64,000 bases of DNA from the NCBI GenBank assembly GCA_900547105.1, contig URFL01000002.1, positions 1 to 64,000 on the forward strand. The letters run 5' to 3'. Origin of the DNA: an uncultured Oscillospiraceae bacterium (GTDB lineage Bacteria > Bacillota > Clostridia > Oscillospirales > Acutalibacteraceae). The translations under genes were made by a program, and so were the position numbers. The notes beneath the pieces are model-generated. The model searched no databases. It was not told the DNA's origin and saw only the letters and a list, made by a program, of their open reading frames with translations. Positions 6,354 through 15,383 of this stretch are shown one piece after another; position 1 is the stretch's first letter, and each line of letters starts with the position of its first letter.

Positions 6354-9300
6354 ATGAAGAAACAGGTAACCAGTGTGGTGCTGAGTGCGGCCATGCTGGC
6401 GTCGGCTGTTCTGCCGACGGTCGGAGCCGGGCTGACGGCGGGCGCAGAAAGCTCCGCCCCCGCCGCTAAGGTTTCGTCGTCGCTGCCGCTGCAGGCTTGG
6501 TACGACGAACCCGCCGAGCAAACCCACGAGGGCTGGGAGCAGCACGCCACCCCCCTCGGCAATGGCTTTTTGGGCGCCATGGTTTTTGGCGGCGTAGCCA
6601 AAGACAAAATCCAGGTGAATGAGCACACCTTGTGGTCGGGCGGCCCCGGAGCCAACGCCGACTACAACGGCGGCGTGAAAGGCACCAAGGAGGAGCACCA
6701 CGCCACGCTGCAGGATGTACGCGCCAAGCTGAAAAAGGTTTCGGAAAAATTCGCCGAATACATGAAGGAGAACCCCAACGGCAGCATCAAAAACTACGAT
6801 GAGTTTTACACCGCCGCCGGGGTGAACAAATCCGAAGTGGATGCGCAGATCCAATCGCTGTTCGGCGAAAAGAGCAACTTCGGCTCTTATCAGACGCTGG
6901 AGGACATCTACATCACCGACACCGCGGTGGCTGGCGACACGGTGGATGGCAAAAAAACCTATTCGGATTACCGGCGGACGCTGGATCTGAACGAAGGTAT
7001 GGCCACCGTTTCGTACAAACAGAGCGGTGTCACCTACACCCGTGAATATTTTGTCAGCAACCCCGGCAACGTGATGGTGGTCCGCCTGACCGCCAGCGAA
7101 AAGGGCAAGCTGTCCCGCAAGATCTCCATCGACACCCCGCAAACCAACAAATCGGTTTACGGCGATATGGAGAACAACACCATCACCATGACCGGTCAGC
7201 CCGCTGACCAGTCGGCGGACGGACTGAAATTTGCCCAACAGATCAAAGTGGTGGCGGAAGGCGGCAGCATTCTGACGTTGGGCGACGCGTCTTATGTAGA
7301 CAAAGCGGACGCGATCACCATTTACATGACCGCCGGCACCAATTACAAGCAGTCGGTGGAGGATCTGGAAAAAGATCTGAACGACTACTTCTCGGACGAA
7401 GATCCGCTGATCGCGGTGGAAGCCCGCATCAAGGCGGCAGCTGAAAAAGGATATGACAAACAGCTCGCCGAGCACAAAGCGGACTATAAAGCGCTGTTCA
7501 ACGCGATGCAGCTGAACATCACCGGCGCGACCACCGTGCCGGGCAAGCCCACCGACGAGCTGCTCGCCAACTACCGCGCGCGGTACGAAGCGGCCAGCAA
7601 AGCGGACAGCGACCCCAACGCCTTCACCGATTTCGACTGGTACACCAGCGACGACCTGTATCTGGAAAACCTGTATTTCCAGTTTGGGCGCTATCTGCTG
7701 ATCGCCAGTTCGCGCGAAGGCTCGCTGCCTGCCAACCTGCAGGGCATTTGGGCAGACAGCCTGAATCCGCCCTGGAATGCGGACTATCACACCAACATCA
7801 ACCTGCAGATGAACTACTGGCTGGCCGAGCAGACCAATCTGGCAGAGTGCCATATGCCGGTGATCGAATATGTGCAGGCGCAGGTTCCGCGCGGCAAAGA
7901 AATTGCGCAGAACTACTACTGCACCGAGGACGGCAAGGACGTGCGCGGCTTCACCTTCCATCACGAAAACAACGTGTGGGGCAACGCGGCTCCCGGCGAA
8001 TCCGGCGCTTCCTATGCGCCCGAATCGGCGGCTTGGGCTTGCCAGGACATCTGGGAATACTACCAGTTCAATCAGGACAAGGAATATCTGGCGAAGTACT
8101 ATGATGTGCTGCTGCAATCGGCGCTGTTCTGGGTCGACAATCTGGTCGAAAACGCAGACGGCAAGCTGGTCGCCAGCCCCTCCTACTCGCCGGAGCACGG
8201 GCCCTTCACTGAGGGCGCTACCTTTGTGCAGGGTGTGGTTTGGGAGATCTTCAACGAAGTGATCGAAGCCAGCAAGGTTTTGGGCAAAACCGGCGACAGC
8301 GAGGTCAAAGAGATCGCCGCGGCGCAGGAAAAACTGCTGAAACCCACTGTGGAAACCAGCATTGGCAGCGTCGGTCAGTTCCTCGAGTGGGAGTATGAAA
8401 CCCGTCTGGACAGCACCGAGGACAAGCTGCATCGTCACACCAACCATCTGTTCGTGCTGCATCCCAGCAACCAAGTGGTGGCCGGCCGCAGCGAGGACGA
8501 GGACAAGATGGTTGAGGCGATGAAAGTAACGCTGAACAACCGCACCGACGGCGGTACCGGTTGGAGTAAAGCGTGGAAAATCAACTTCTGGGCACGCACC
8601 CGTGAGGGCGATCGTTCCCACAAAGTACTAAGCAGCCTGATCGGTGGTACCGACCAGGGAGGCAACTCGCCCACCACCGCCGACAACCTGTTCGACCTGC
8701 ACTCCCCGTTCCAGATCGACGGTAACTTCGGCGCGACTGCCGGTATGGCGGAAATGCTGCTGCAAAGTCAGGGCGATGCGATCGAACTGCTGGCCGCCAC
8801 TCCGCAAACATGGTCGAGCGGTACCGTGACCGGTATGAAAGCCCGCGGCAATGTGGAAGTGGATATGACCTGGCGCTATAACGAGCTGTCCGGCGCAACG
8901 CTGCGTCCCGGCACCGACAACGATGCACTGAAGGTGAAGGGCACCAACATTGCCAACGGCAAGCTGGTGGATTCCAAGGGCAACGAGGTCAAATTCACGG
9001 CGACCGGCAACGACACCATCGTGTTCGCTGCCAAAGCCGGTGAAACCTACACGATCGAAGACATCGTGGATCCGGAGGGTCTGACCAACGCGACCAACAC
9101 GCTGAAATCCTCCATTGTGGCAGCGCGCAGAGCGTACAACGCCAAAAAGCCCACCGACGAGCTGTATGACGAAGCGGCGAACAAATCGCTGAAAGATGCG
9201 ATCGACGCGGCGCAGGCTCTGGTGAACAGTGCCACCTCCGATAAATTTGCGCTGATCGACGCCAACACGGCGCTGAACAACGCTTTGAAAGCGTTCAATT

Positions 9301-11324
9301 CCGCTTATGATTTGAAGCTGAGCGCTTCGCTGGATGCCGGTATTTACTCCAGCGCACAGCAGGTGGAACTGAGCTGCTCCAGCAGCATTGTGCAGGTGCG
9401 CTACACGCTGGACGGCAGCACCCCCACCAAGGATTCGGCGCTGTATGCCACACCCATCATCCTGCCCTACGGCGCTACCAAGCTGCGCGCCGCCACCTTC
9501 TACAACGATAAGATGGTGGGAACCGCTTTGTCGACAGACTATCTGGTCACCCCGTCCACCGATTTGGCGGTAGGCGGTGGTGTGACCGAAGCCAGCGGCA
9601 GCACCATCAGCGGTTATCCGGTCACGCGCATTACCGATGGCAATATCAGCAACCGCTGGGCCACCACCTCCAACGCCGGCACCGATATTGTGGTGACGGT
9701 GGATCTGAAATCCGCCAAAACCTTTGACAGCTATCTGCTGGATGAGTTCCGCGAGACCAACCAGGGTGCCCGCGTGACCTCGCTGAAGGTGGAATATCAG
9801 GATGGTGCCAACTGGGTGGAAATCCCGGTAGCGGACAGCGATATGTTCAAATCGGAACCCGCCGCCAAACAACATGCGTACAAAGCCGCTTCTTTTAAGC
9901 CGGTAACGGCACAGGTGCTGCGGCTGACGATGCAGGGCAAAGACATCAGCATTTGGGAATTCTCGCTGTACAACTCCTCAACCCTCGGCGACAAAACCGC
10001 GCTGAGAGGGCTGTACAACGCGTATAGCCAGCTGAATCCCGATAACTATGTGGATGCCACCGCGTTTGTGGCGGCGCTGAAAGCCGCCAAAGAGGTGCTG
10101 GACAACGCCAACGCCACCGAATCGGATGTGAACGTGGCTGCCAAGACGCTGGAAAACACCAAGAACGCGCTGGTTCTCAAAGATATGCGCGGCGATATTG
10201 ACGACAACGGCAAGGTGACGGCGGCGGATGCGCTGCTGGCGTTGAAAGCGGCGACCAACACCATCACGCTGACCGATGCGCAGCAAAAACGCGCCGATGT
10301 GGACGGACAGGAAGGTGTGTCGGTGATCGACGCACTGATGATCCTGGAAAACGCTGCCGGTAAGATCGCGTTGAATCCCTCGGATGATCTGACGCCGGTG
10401 GTGACGCCGGATCCCATCCCGGCCGACCTGCCCACTGCGACCAAAGCTCAGCTCAAAGCGGTGATGGACAAAGCGGTGGATCTGGATCGGTACACGGCGG
10501 ATAGTGTGAAAACCTACACCGGCACCATGGCTGCCTGCAACGCGGTGTATGCCAATGCCGATGCGTCCGGTGAAAACATCTACCGCGCGCTGAACGCTTT
10601 GCAGGTCGCCATCGACGGCTTGCAGGAAAAAGCACAAGACAACTGGATCGGTGATTTCACCAAGATCGTCGGCAAGCACACGGTGCTGGGTCAGGGTCAA
10701 AACCTGCTGTATGCCGACTGGAAACAGCTGGATCAAACTTCGCTGGATGTCAGCGAGGATCGCGATCATCTGTTCCTGCAGATGACCATTGTGCTGCAAT
10801 CCACCAACCCGAATGTGGATCCCGCCAAGATGTGGTCCGGTCTGACCGTGAAGCTGCGCTCCGCGGACAAAGGCGGTGTCGCGGGCGATCCCGAGATGGA
10901 GAAAGGCAACACCGAGCACAACTATGGCTGGAACTTCTCGCCCTCCAACTTCGACGGCAGCTCGACGCTGACCGTATCCATCCCGCTGAACAAAGCCAAC
11001 ACCAACAAAAAAGGCGTGATGGATTGGACGGATGTGCAGCGGTTGATCGTTCAGTGCCAGCTGAACGGCAACTGCACCGGCGATATGTACCAGTACACCA
11101 TGCTGATCAAGAGCGCGCACATTGTGGACGGCACGCCGTTGAAAGAGGCTGCCGACACGCTGGCGGCAACAATCACCAAAGCGGGTACTTCCGGCGGTGA
11201 TGCGCTGACCGCGGCGAAAGCGACGCTGCAGACCGCGCAGGATATGCTGGCGGGTAAAAACGCGCTGGTCAACCTGTACGATCTGAAGAAAGCCAACACC
11301 GATCTGTTGGCGGCAATCGGTTAA
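6354..11324 (+). CDS. Secreted GH95 alpha-L-fucosidase with dockerin and carbohydrate-binding modules
   Basis: A 1656-residue extracellular enzyme predicted to remove alpha-L-fucose from host glycans. In order: signal peptide (about 1-31); GH95 domain (about 45-900) opening with LGNGFLGAMVFGG and VNEHTLWSGGPG; a FIVAR-like helical linker (about 910-985); a chitobiase C-terminal-like beta module (about 986-1063, VRYTLDGSTPT); an F5/8 type C or CBM32-like module (about 1064-1210); a second helical module; a type I dockerin (about 1278-1341, GDIDDNGKVTAADALLALK and VDGQEGVSVIDALMI); another FIVAR-like module; an unassigned beta domain and a helical tail. Expected GH95 active-site residues are present: N481/N483 (NINLQMNYW), E614 (SYSPEHG) and D789 (FQIDGNFG). 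The dockerin would attach it to a cohesin partner, none of which is encoded here. It sits alone between a regulatory region and a terminator. Confidence 0.93.
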   Translation: MKKQVTSVVLSAAMLASAVLPTVGAGLTAGAESSAPAAKVSSSLPLQAWYDEPAEQTHEGWEQHATPLGNGFLGAMVFGGVAKDKIQVNEHTLWSGGPGANADYNGGVKGTKEEHHATLQDVRAKLKKVSEKFAEYMKENPNGSIKNYDEFYTAAGVNKSEVDAQIQSLFGEKSNFGSYQTLEDIYITDTAVAGDTVDGKKTYSDYRRTLDLNEGMATVSYKQSGVTYTREYFVSNPGNVMVVRLTASEKGKLSRKISIDTPQTNKSVYGDMENNTITMTGQPADQSADGLKFAQQIKVVAEGGSILTLGDASYVDKADAITIYMTAGTNYKQSVEDLEKDLNDYFSDEDPLIAVEARIKAAAEKGYDKQLAEHKADYKALFNAMQLNITGATTVPGKPTDELLANYRARYEAASKADSDPNAFTDFDWYTSDDLYLENLYFQFGRYLLIASSREGSLPANLQGIWADSLNPPWNADYHTNINLQMNYWLAEQTNLAECHMPVIEYVQAQVPRGKEIAQNYYCTEDGKDVRGFTFHHENNVWGNAAPGESGASYAPESAAWACQDIWEYYQFNQDKEYLAKYYDVLLQSALFWVDNLVENADGKLVASPSYSPEHGPFTEGATFVQGVVWEIFNEVIEASKVLGKTGDSEVKEIAAAQEKLLKPTVETSIGSVGQFLEWEYETRLDSTEDKLHRHTNHLFVLHPSNQVVAGRSEDEDKMVEAMKVTLNNRTDGGTGWSKAWKINFWARTREGDRSHKVLSSLIGGTDQGGNSPTTADNLFDLHSPFQIDGNFGATAGMAEMLLQSQGDAIELLAATPQTWSSGTVTGMKARGNVEVDMTWRYNELSGATLRPGTDNDALKVKGTNIANGKLVDSKGNEVKFTATGNDTIVFAAKAGETYTIEDIVDPEGLTNATNTLKSSIVAARRAYNAKKPTDELYDEAANKSLKDAIDAAQALVNSATSDKFALIDANTALNNALKAFNSAYDLKLSASLDAGIYSSAQQVELSCSSSIVQVRYTLDGSTPTKDSALYATPIILPYGATKLRAATFYNDKMVGTALSTDYLVTPSTDLAVGGGVTEASGSTISGYPVTRITDGNISNRWATTSNAGTDIVVTVDLKSAKTFDSYLLDEFRETNQGARVTSLKVEYQDGANWVEIPVADSDMFKSEPAAKQHAYKAASFKPVTAQVLRLTMQGKDISIWEFSLYNSSTLGDKTALRGLYNAYSQLNPDNYVDATAFVAALKAAKEVLDNANATESDVNVAAKTLENTKNALVLKDMRGDIDDNGKVTAADALLALKAATNTITLTDAQQKRADVDGQEGVSVIDALMILENAAGKIALNPSDDLTPVVTPDPIPADLPTATKAQLKAVMDKAVDLDRYTADSVKTYTGTMAACNAVYANADASGENIYRALNALQVAIDGLQEKAQDNWIGDFTKIVGKHTVLGQGQNLLYADWKQLDQTSLDVSEDRDHLFLQMTIVLQSTNPNVDPAKMWSGLTVKLRSADKGGVAGDPEMEKGNTEHNYGWNFSPSNFDGSSTLTVSIPLNKANTNKKGVMDWTDVQRLIVQCQLNGNCTGDMYQYTMLIKSAHIVDGTPLKEAADTLAATITKAGTSGGDALTAAKATLQTAQDMLAGKNALVNLYDLKKANTDLLAAIG

Positions 11325-11360
11325 TTCACTTATTCCCTATTTTCCCATATATTCCAAAAG

Positions 11361-11456
11361 GCAAGCGCCCGGGCGGCTCGATGAGCAGCTCGGGCGCTTG
11401 TCGCATCAAAAATCGCCGTCACTGCCTACAACAGTGGCGGCGATTTTCGTTTTTCT
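11361..11456 (+). terminator. Two consecutive hairpins ending the fucosidase transcript
   Basis: The first stem pairs CAAGCGCCCG (11362-11371) with 11391-11400 and has no T run. The second pairs AAAATCGCCG plus CACTG (11409-11424) with 11432-11447 and is followed by CGTTTTTC. The second also faces the minus-strand gene ending at 11458 and can serve both. Confidence 0.75.
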
Positions 11457-11457
11457 C

Positions 11458-11865
11458 TTATGCCCGCAGCAGCAGGCATTGCAGCACAAAATCCATTATC
11501 AGCAGCAATTGCAGCACCAGATGGAACCGATTCATTGCCGAGCGGCGGCGTGGAGTCACCGCTTCTCCCCCATCCGGCTGCGGCGGTTTACGGGAAGTGC
11601 CACGCCCTGCGTCCTCGCCGCATTGGTACAGCAGCTCCGCCAGAAAAAACGCTGCGGTAGCGATCATCAGCAGCGGCAGCAATCGTGCTTTCCACGCATA
11701 CGCCGCCGCTGTCAGCGCCAACGCGATCGCCAGTGCGCCGCATTGGCGGCGGATGCCGTAATCGAAGGTGATGCGCCGCCCAAACAGCGTGAGGGGTACC
11801 GGGAAAAGCGCCAGCAGCACCCACAAAACAGCTGCGCCGCTGACCAGCAAAACCGCTATTTTCAT
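11458..11865 (-). CDS. Small four-helix membrane protein of unknown function
   Basis: I do not recognise this 135-residue protein. It has about four hydrophobic segments (MKIAVLLVSGAAVLWVLLAL at the N terminus, two in the middle, one near the C terminus). A basic and proline-rich hydrophilic stretch (about 90-110) precedes the last helix. The frame is open upstream to 12054, but the terminator at 11888-11923 lies there. AGAGGTG directly precedes the ATG at 11865, so that start is chosen. It converges on the fucosidase gene. It may be transcribed by read-through from the aldo/keto reductase gene. Confidence 0.65.
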   Translation of the reverse strand: MKIAVLLVSGAAVLWVLLALFPVPLTLFGRRITFDYGIRRQCGALAIALALTAAAYAWKARLLPLLMIATAAFFLAELLYQCGEDAGRGTSRKPPQPDGGEAVTPRRRSAMNRFHLVLQLLLIMDFVLQCLLLRA

Positions 11866-11887
11866 CACGCACCTCTTTTCACACGCA

Positions 11888-11923
11888 CAAAAGGCAGCCC
11901 GCCCCGCGGCGGACTGCCTTTCC
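11888..11923 (-). terminator. Terminator of the aldo/keto reductase gene
   Basis: Arms AAGGCAG-CCGCC (11891-11903) and GGCGG-CTGCCTT (11908-11920) pair with one mismatch, 35 bases past the stop codon. Confidence 0.75.
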
Positions 11924-11957
11924 CGTTTCACCCGCAGACCCGCTGCCGATGGATAAC

Positions 11958-13091
11958 TTATAGTTTGTCCAACACGTCCTGCACCCGCCGCAGCTCTTTG
12001 CGAATAGACAGCCTTTGAGGACATTTCTTTTCGCAAAGCCCGCAATCCAGACAATCGGCAACGGTTTTGCCGCCGTCGTGCTTGTAGCCGTCGATCTCGC
12101 GTTTGGCGTGCGCGGACAATCCATATACATTATGGAACGTATAGGCGTTGAAAATACGCGGAATGTTGATGCCCGCCGGACACGGCTGGCAATAGTTGCA
12201 CCCGGTGCAATACAGCTCGCCAAACTTTTTGAGCGATTCAAATGCCTCGCCCAGCTGGCGCCACTCGTCCTCGGTCAGCACCGCATCGTCGCTGGCGATA
12301 CGCGCGTTCTGCTCCACCATCTCGATGGTCTGCATCCCCGACAACGCGCAGCTGAGGTGGGGATTGCCCAACACAAACTTGAACGCCAGCTCATAGGTCG
12401 GGATGGGTTTATCGGTCAGCTTTTCACCCAGCGCAGTCGGAGCCGACAAACGGCCGCCCGCCACCGGACCCATCGCCACCACGCCCAAGCCCTTGGAGGC
12501 AGCGTATTCGATCATTTCCTCATGCGCGCGATCCAACAGGCTGTACTGCACCAGCAGCGTTTCCAGCGGCACGCCGTAAGCCTCGGCATTGTCGATCAGA
12601 TACTTGATGTTGCTGGGGGTATCGTGGAACGAGAAAGAGATGTGCCGGATCAGCCCCTCTTCCTTGGCTTTGCGCGCCTCGTCCAGTAACCCCAGCGGAA
12701 TCACCTTTTCATCAAACTTCTGGCGGCTCAACCCCCAAAAATGATAGAAATTGATGTAATCGGTGTCCATCTTTTTCAGGCTGCGTTCCAGCGATGCGCG
12801 ATAATCCTCGGTTTTGTGCGCATCGTTGCACTCGAATTTGCTGGTGAGCTTTACCTTGTCGCGAAAGCCTTTGACAGCCTTGCCCACCGCGATCTCGCTG
12901 TTGTGGTGGCAATAGTACGGCGCGGTGTCGTAATAGTTGACCCCCAGCTCATACGCGCGCTGCAGCATAGGAATGGCCTTTTCCTCGTCCACAAACCATT
13001 TCCCGTCCCGTTCCAGCTCCGGCAGACGCATACAGCCAAAGCCCAGCGCCGAGATCTCCTCGCCGGTGTTACCAAATTTCCGATATTTCAT
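11958..13091 (-). CDS. Aldo/keto reductase with C-terminal ferredoxin domain
   Basis: A 377-residue cytoplasmic oxidoreductase. The N-terminal 290 residues are an aldo/keto reductase barrel that starts KYRKFGNTGEEISALGFG. It contains YYDTAPYY, carrying the family aspartate and tyrosine, and the lysine of KLTSK. The C-terminal 90 residues add two cysteine motifs, CTGCNYCQPCPAG and CLDCGLCEKKCPQ. The second is a typical [4Fe-4S] binding site. This fused type is common in anaerobic Clostridia and is usually annotated only as an Fe-S aldo/keto reductase; its substrate is unknown. The start ATG 13091 follows AAAGGGGC. The gene has its own strong promoter and terminator. Confidence 0.92.
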   Translation of the reverse strand: MKYRKFGNTGEEISALGFGCMRLPELERDGKWFVDEEKAIPMLQRAYELGVNYYDTAPYYCHHNSEIAVGKAVKGFRDKVKLTSKFECNDAHKTEDYRASLERSLKKMDTDYINFYHFWGLSRQKFDEKVIPLGLLDEARKAKEEGLIRHISFSFHDTPSNIKYLIDNAEAYGVPLETLLVQYSLLDRAHEEMIEYAASKGLGVVAMGPVAGGRLSAPTALGEKLTDKPIPTYELAFKFVLGNPHLSCALSGMQTIEMVEQNARIASDDAVLTEDEWRQLGEAFESLKKFGELYCTGCNYCQPCPAGINIPRIFNAYTFHNVYGLSAHAKREIDGYKHDGGKTVADCLDCGLCEKKCPQRLSIRKELRRVQDVLDKL

Positions 13092-13130
13092 TGCAAACGC
13101 CCCTTTTTTCCTGTGCGGTCATTTTCGTTT

Positions 13131-13159
13131 ATTGTATCACATAAGAAAAAGCGCGTCAA
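13131..13159 (-). promoter_or_regulatory. Promoter of the aldo/keto reductase gene
   Basis: Minus strand: TTGACG (complement of 13154-13159), 17-base spacer, TACAAT (complement of 13131-13136), about 40 bases before the start codon. Confidence 0.8.
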
Positions 13160-13191
13160 ATAAATTTTAGCAGATAGTGACAAACCGCGGC

Positions 13192-14118
13192 TTACAGATG
13201 CCGTTCCAGCCACGCGGCAATATCGGCATAGACCACATCGCGGTCGGTTTCGTTCAAAATCTCGTGCCGGTCGGTCGGATACAGCTTGCAGCTCACATCC
13301 GCGATTCCCTGCTGTTTCCAGTTTTGATACACCTGCCGCACCGCTTTGCCGTAGCTGCCCACCGGATCGTCGGTGCCGGACAGCAGGATGATCGGCAGCT
13401 GTTTCGGGATGGCAGCGTTGTGTGCCGGTTTTTTGACATAGCGGATCAGTCCGAACAGGTTCGCATAGCCGTTGAGCGTGAAGCGGAAGCTGCACGCCGG
13501 GTCCTGCACATACGCATCCACGATCGCCTCGTCCTTGGTGATCCAATCCGATGCGGTGCGCGGGTGCGGGATGCGGCGGTTGCTCAACCCGAACAGCAGC
13601 TGCTGCATCAGCCGACTGCGGTGATCCTCACCGAAAAAGGCGGTCAGCACCGCCGCCAGCCCCTGCCCCAGCAACAGCTCCCATGTGGGCTGGTTGCCGG
13701 TGCCGATCACCAGCGCGCCGGAAAGCTCCGCGCCGTAGGTCATCATATACCGCCGCGCGACAAAAGAGCCCATGCTGTGCCCCAGCAAAAACAGCGGCAC
13801 ACCCGGATATTGCTCGCGCAGCTGAACGGTCAGCGCATGCACATCCTCCACCAGCGTGGCACCGGCATCCCGCACGCCGAAATGCCCCCATTGCTCCGGC
13901 CCGGCGACCGACTGGCCGTGTCCCACATGGTCGTGTCCCGCCACCAAAAAGCCCTGCTCGGTCAGATACTGCGCAAACGGCTCGTACCGCTCCACATATT
14001 CGATCATTCCATGGGATATTTGCACAATGGCGCGCGGCGCGCCCTCCGGCCGCCAGCAAACGCCGTGCAGCGTGTGTTGACCGGTGGCAGAGGCAAACGA
14101 AAAGGTGTCCTTTGTCAT
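13192..14118 (-). CDS. Alpha/beta hydrolase, monoacylglycerol-lipase type
   Basis: A 308-residue cytoplasmic serine hydrolase resembling the lysophospholipase/monoacylglycerol lipase group (Hydrolase_4). The nucleophile elbow is GHSMGSF, the oxyanion region is QISHGMIEYVERY, and the acid and histidine are in SGTDDPVGSYGK and DRHEILNE. HDHVGHGQS is a family hallmark. It lacks a signal peptide. The open frame extends to 14208, but GGGGAGG eight bases before ATG 14118 fixes the start and keeps the gene clear of the terminator of the upstream DAHP synthase gene. The substrate is not determined by sequence; acyl glycerols or lysolipids are likely. Confidence 0.88.
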   Translation of the reverse strand: MTKDTFSFASATGQHTLHGVCWRPEGAPRAIVQISHGMIEYVERYEPFAQYLTEQGFLVAGHDHVGHGQSVAGPEQWGHFGVRDAGATLVEDVHALTVQLREQYPGVPLFLLGHSMGSFVARRYMMTYGAELSGALVIGTGNQPTWELLLGQGLAAVLTAFFGEDHRSRLMQQLLFGLSNRRIPHPRTASDWITKDEAIVDAYVQDPACSFRFTLNGYANLFGLIRYVKKPAHNAAIPKQLPIILLSGTDDPVGSYGKAVRQVYQNWKQQGIADVSCKLYPTDRHEILNETDRDVVYADIAAWLERHL

Positions 14119-14153
14119 AGCGATTCCTCCCCTTGATAGTTTGTCTGTAAAAC

Positions 14154-14196
14154 GCAAAAAACGGAGCTTTTCCTGCCGAAAAGCTCCGTCGTTTTT
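14154..14196 (-). terminator. Terminator of the DAHP synthase gene
   Basis: A perfect 12-bp stem (ACGGAGCTTTTC 14161-14172 with 14178-14189) is followed on the minus strand by a run of six T. It overlaps the last codons of the synthase gene at its 5' side. Confidence 0.9.
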
Positions 14197-14201
14197 CGTA
14201 T

Positions 14202-15233
14202 TCAGCACTCGTCCGCAATACGGTACAACAGCGCCTCGGTATCGTCCCAGCCAAGGCAGGGATCGGTGATGGATTTGCCATAGACCCGCTCGCAGTCGAT
14301 GGGCTGGGTGCCCTCTTCCAGATAGCTTTCGATCATCACGCCCTTGACCAGCTGTTTCAGCCCGTCGTGATGACGGCGGCTATGCAGCACCTCGCTGACA
14401 ATGCGAATCTGCTCTTTATACTGCTTGTTGGAATTGGAATGGTTGGCATCCACGATCACCGCCGGATTTTTCAAATCCCGCTTTTGATACATATCCAGCA
14501 GCCGCACCACATCCTCGTAGTGATAGTTGGGCACGCAGGTGCCGTATTTGTCCACGCCGCCGCGCAGGATCACATGCGCCAGATCGTTGCCGGAGGTGGT
14601 GACATCGCAGCCGCGATAGATGAAATTGTGCGATTTTTGTGCCGCGACCACCGAGTTGAGCATCACCGAAAAGTCGCCGCTGGTGGGGTTTTTCATCCCC
14701 ACCGGAATGTCCATGCCGCTGGCGGTCAGGCGGTGCTGCTGGTTTTCTACCGAGCGCGCCCCCACCGCTTCATACGACAGCACATCGTCCAGATAGCTGC
14801 GGTTTTCAGGATACAGCATCTCGTCCGCACAGGTCAGTCCGCTTTCGCGGATGGCGCGAATGTGCATTTTGCGGATGGCGGTGATACCCGCCAGCAGATC
14901 CGGCGCCTGATCCGGTTCCGGTTGGTGCAGCATCCCCTTATACCCCTCACCGGTGGTGCGGGGCTTGTTGGTGTAGATGCGGGGAATGATGAGCAGCCGG
15001 TCGCTCAGCTTATCGTTGACCTTGGCGAGGCGCGACACATATTCGCACACCGCGTCCTCGTTGTCCGCCGAGCACGGCCCGACCAGCACAATGAATTTAT
15101 CCGATTCGCCGGTAAACACCTGACGGATCTCGCGGTCACGCCGTTGTTTCAGCGCGGCGATCTCCGCCCCGACCGGGAATTCTTCTTTCAGAGCCGCCGG
15201 AAGCGGCAGCGATTTGTTAACGACCATGGGCAT
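14202..15233 (-). CDS. aroF: 3-deoxy-7-phosphoheptulonate synthase (DAHP synthase), type I
   Basis: The 343-residue enzyme condenses phosphoenolpyruvate and erythrose 4-phosphate in the first step of aromatic amino acid synthesis. Class I signatures of the E. coli AroFGH type are present: VGPCSADN, RIYTNKPRTTGEGYKG, GMKNPTSGDF and VDANHSNSNKQY. The length matches that class. The frame is open to 15284. ATG 15233 is chosen because GGAGG lies nine bases upstream. Allosteric type (Phe, Tyr or Trp) cannot be read from sequence here, so the symbol is generic. No other aromatic pathway genes are nearby. The gene has its own promoter and terminator. Confidence 0.93.
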   Translation of the reverse strand: MPMVVNKSLPLPAALKEEFPVGAEIAALKQRRDREIRQVFTGESDKFIVLVGPCSADNEDAVCEYVSRLAKVNDKLSDRLLIIPRIYTNKPRTTGEGYKGMLHQPEPDQAPDLLAGITAIRKMHIRAIRESGLTCADEMLYPENRSYLDDVLSYEAVGARSVENQQHRLTASGMDIPVGMKNPTSGDFSVMLNSVVAAQKSHNFIYRGCDVTTSGNDLAHVILRGGVDKYGTCVPNYHYEDVVRLLDMYQKRDLKNPAVIVDANHSNSNKQYKEQIRIVSEVLHSRRHHDGLKQLVKGVMIESYLEEGTQPIDCERVYGKSITDPCLGWDDTEALLYRIADEC

Positions 15234-15308
15234 AGCTGGGTTCCTCCTTACGCGGGATCCGCCATGGGATCCTCGCCTTTGCAATTGCTTTTGTTGATGG
15301 TAGGATAC

Positions 15309-15337
15309 AGTATACTACAAACCGTTTAGCAATTCAA
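15309..15337 (-). promoter_or_regulatory. Promoter of the DAHP synthase gene
   Basis: Minus strand: TTGAAT (complement of 15332-15337), 17-base spacer, TATACT (complement of 15309-15314). It leaves a leader of about 70 nt in which I see no T-box or other riboswitch. Confidence 0.75.
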
Positions 15338-15383
15338 GGCGTTAAAGCGTAAAAGTTTTGCCGTATACCCTTTGAATTTTTGG

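Noticed and set aside
6309..8621. Open frame of about 770 codons on the minus strand opposite the fucosidase gene
   Set aside because: Its product is arginine-, histidine- and valine-rich with no motifs, and the plus strand encodes a clear GH95 enzyme. It is an antisense artefact of GC-rich codons.
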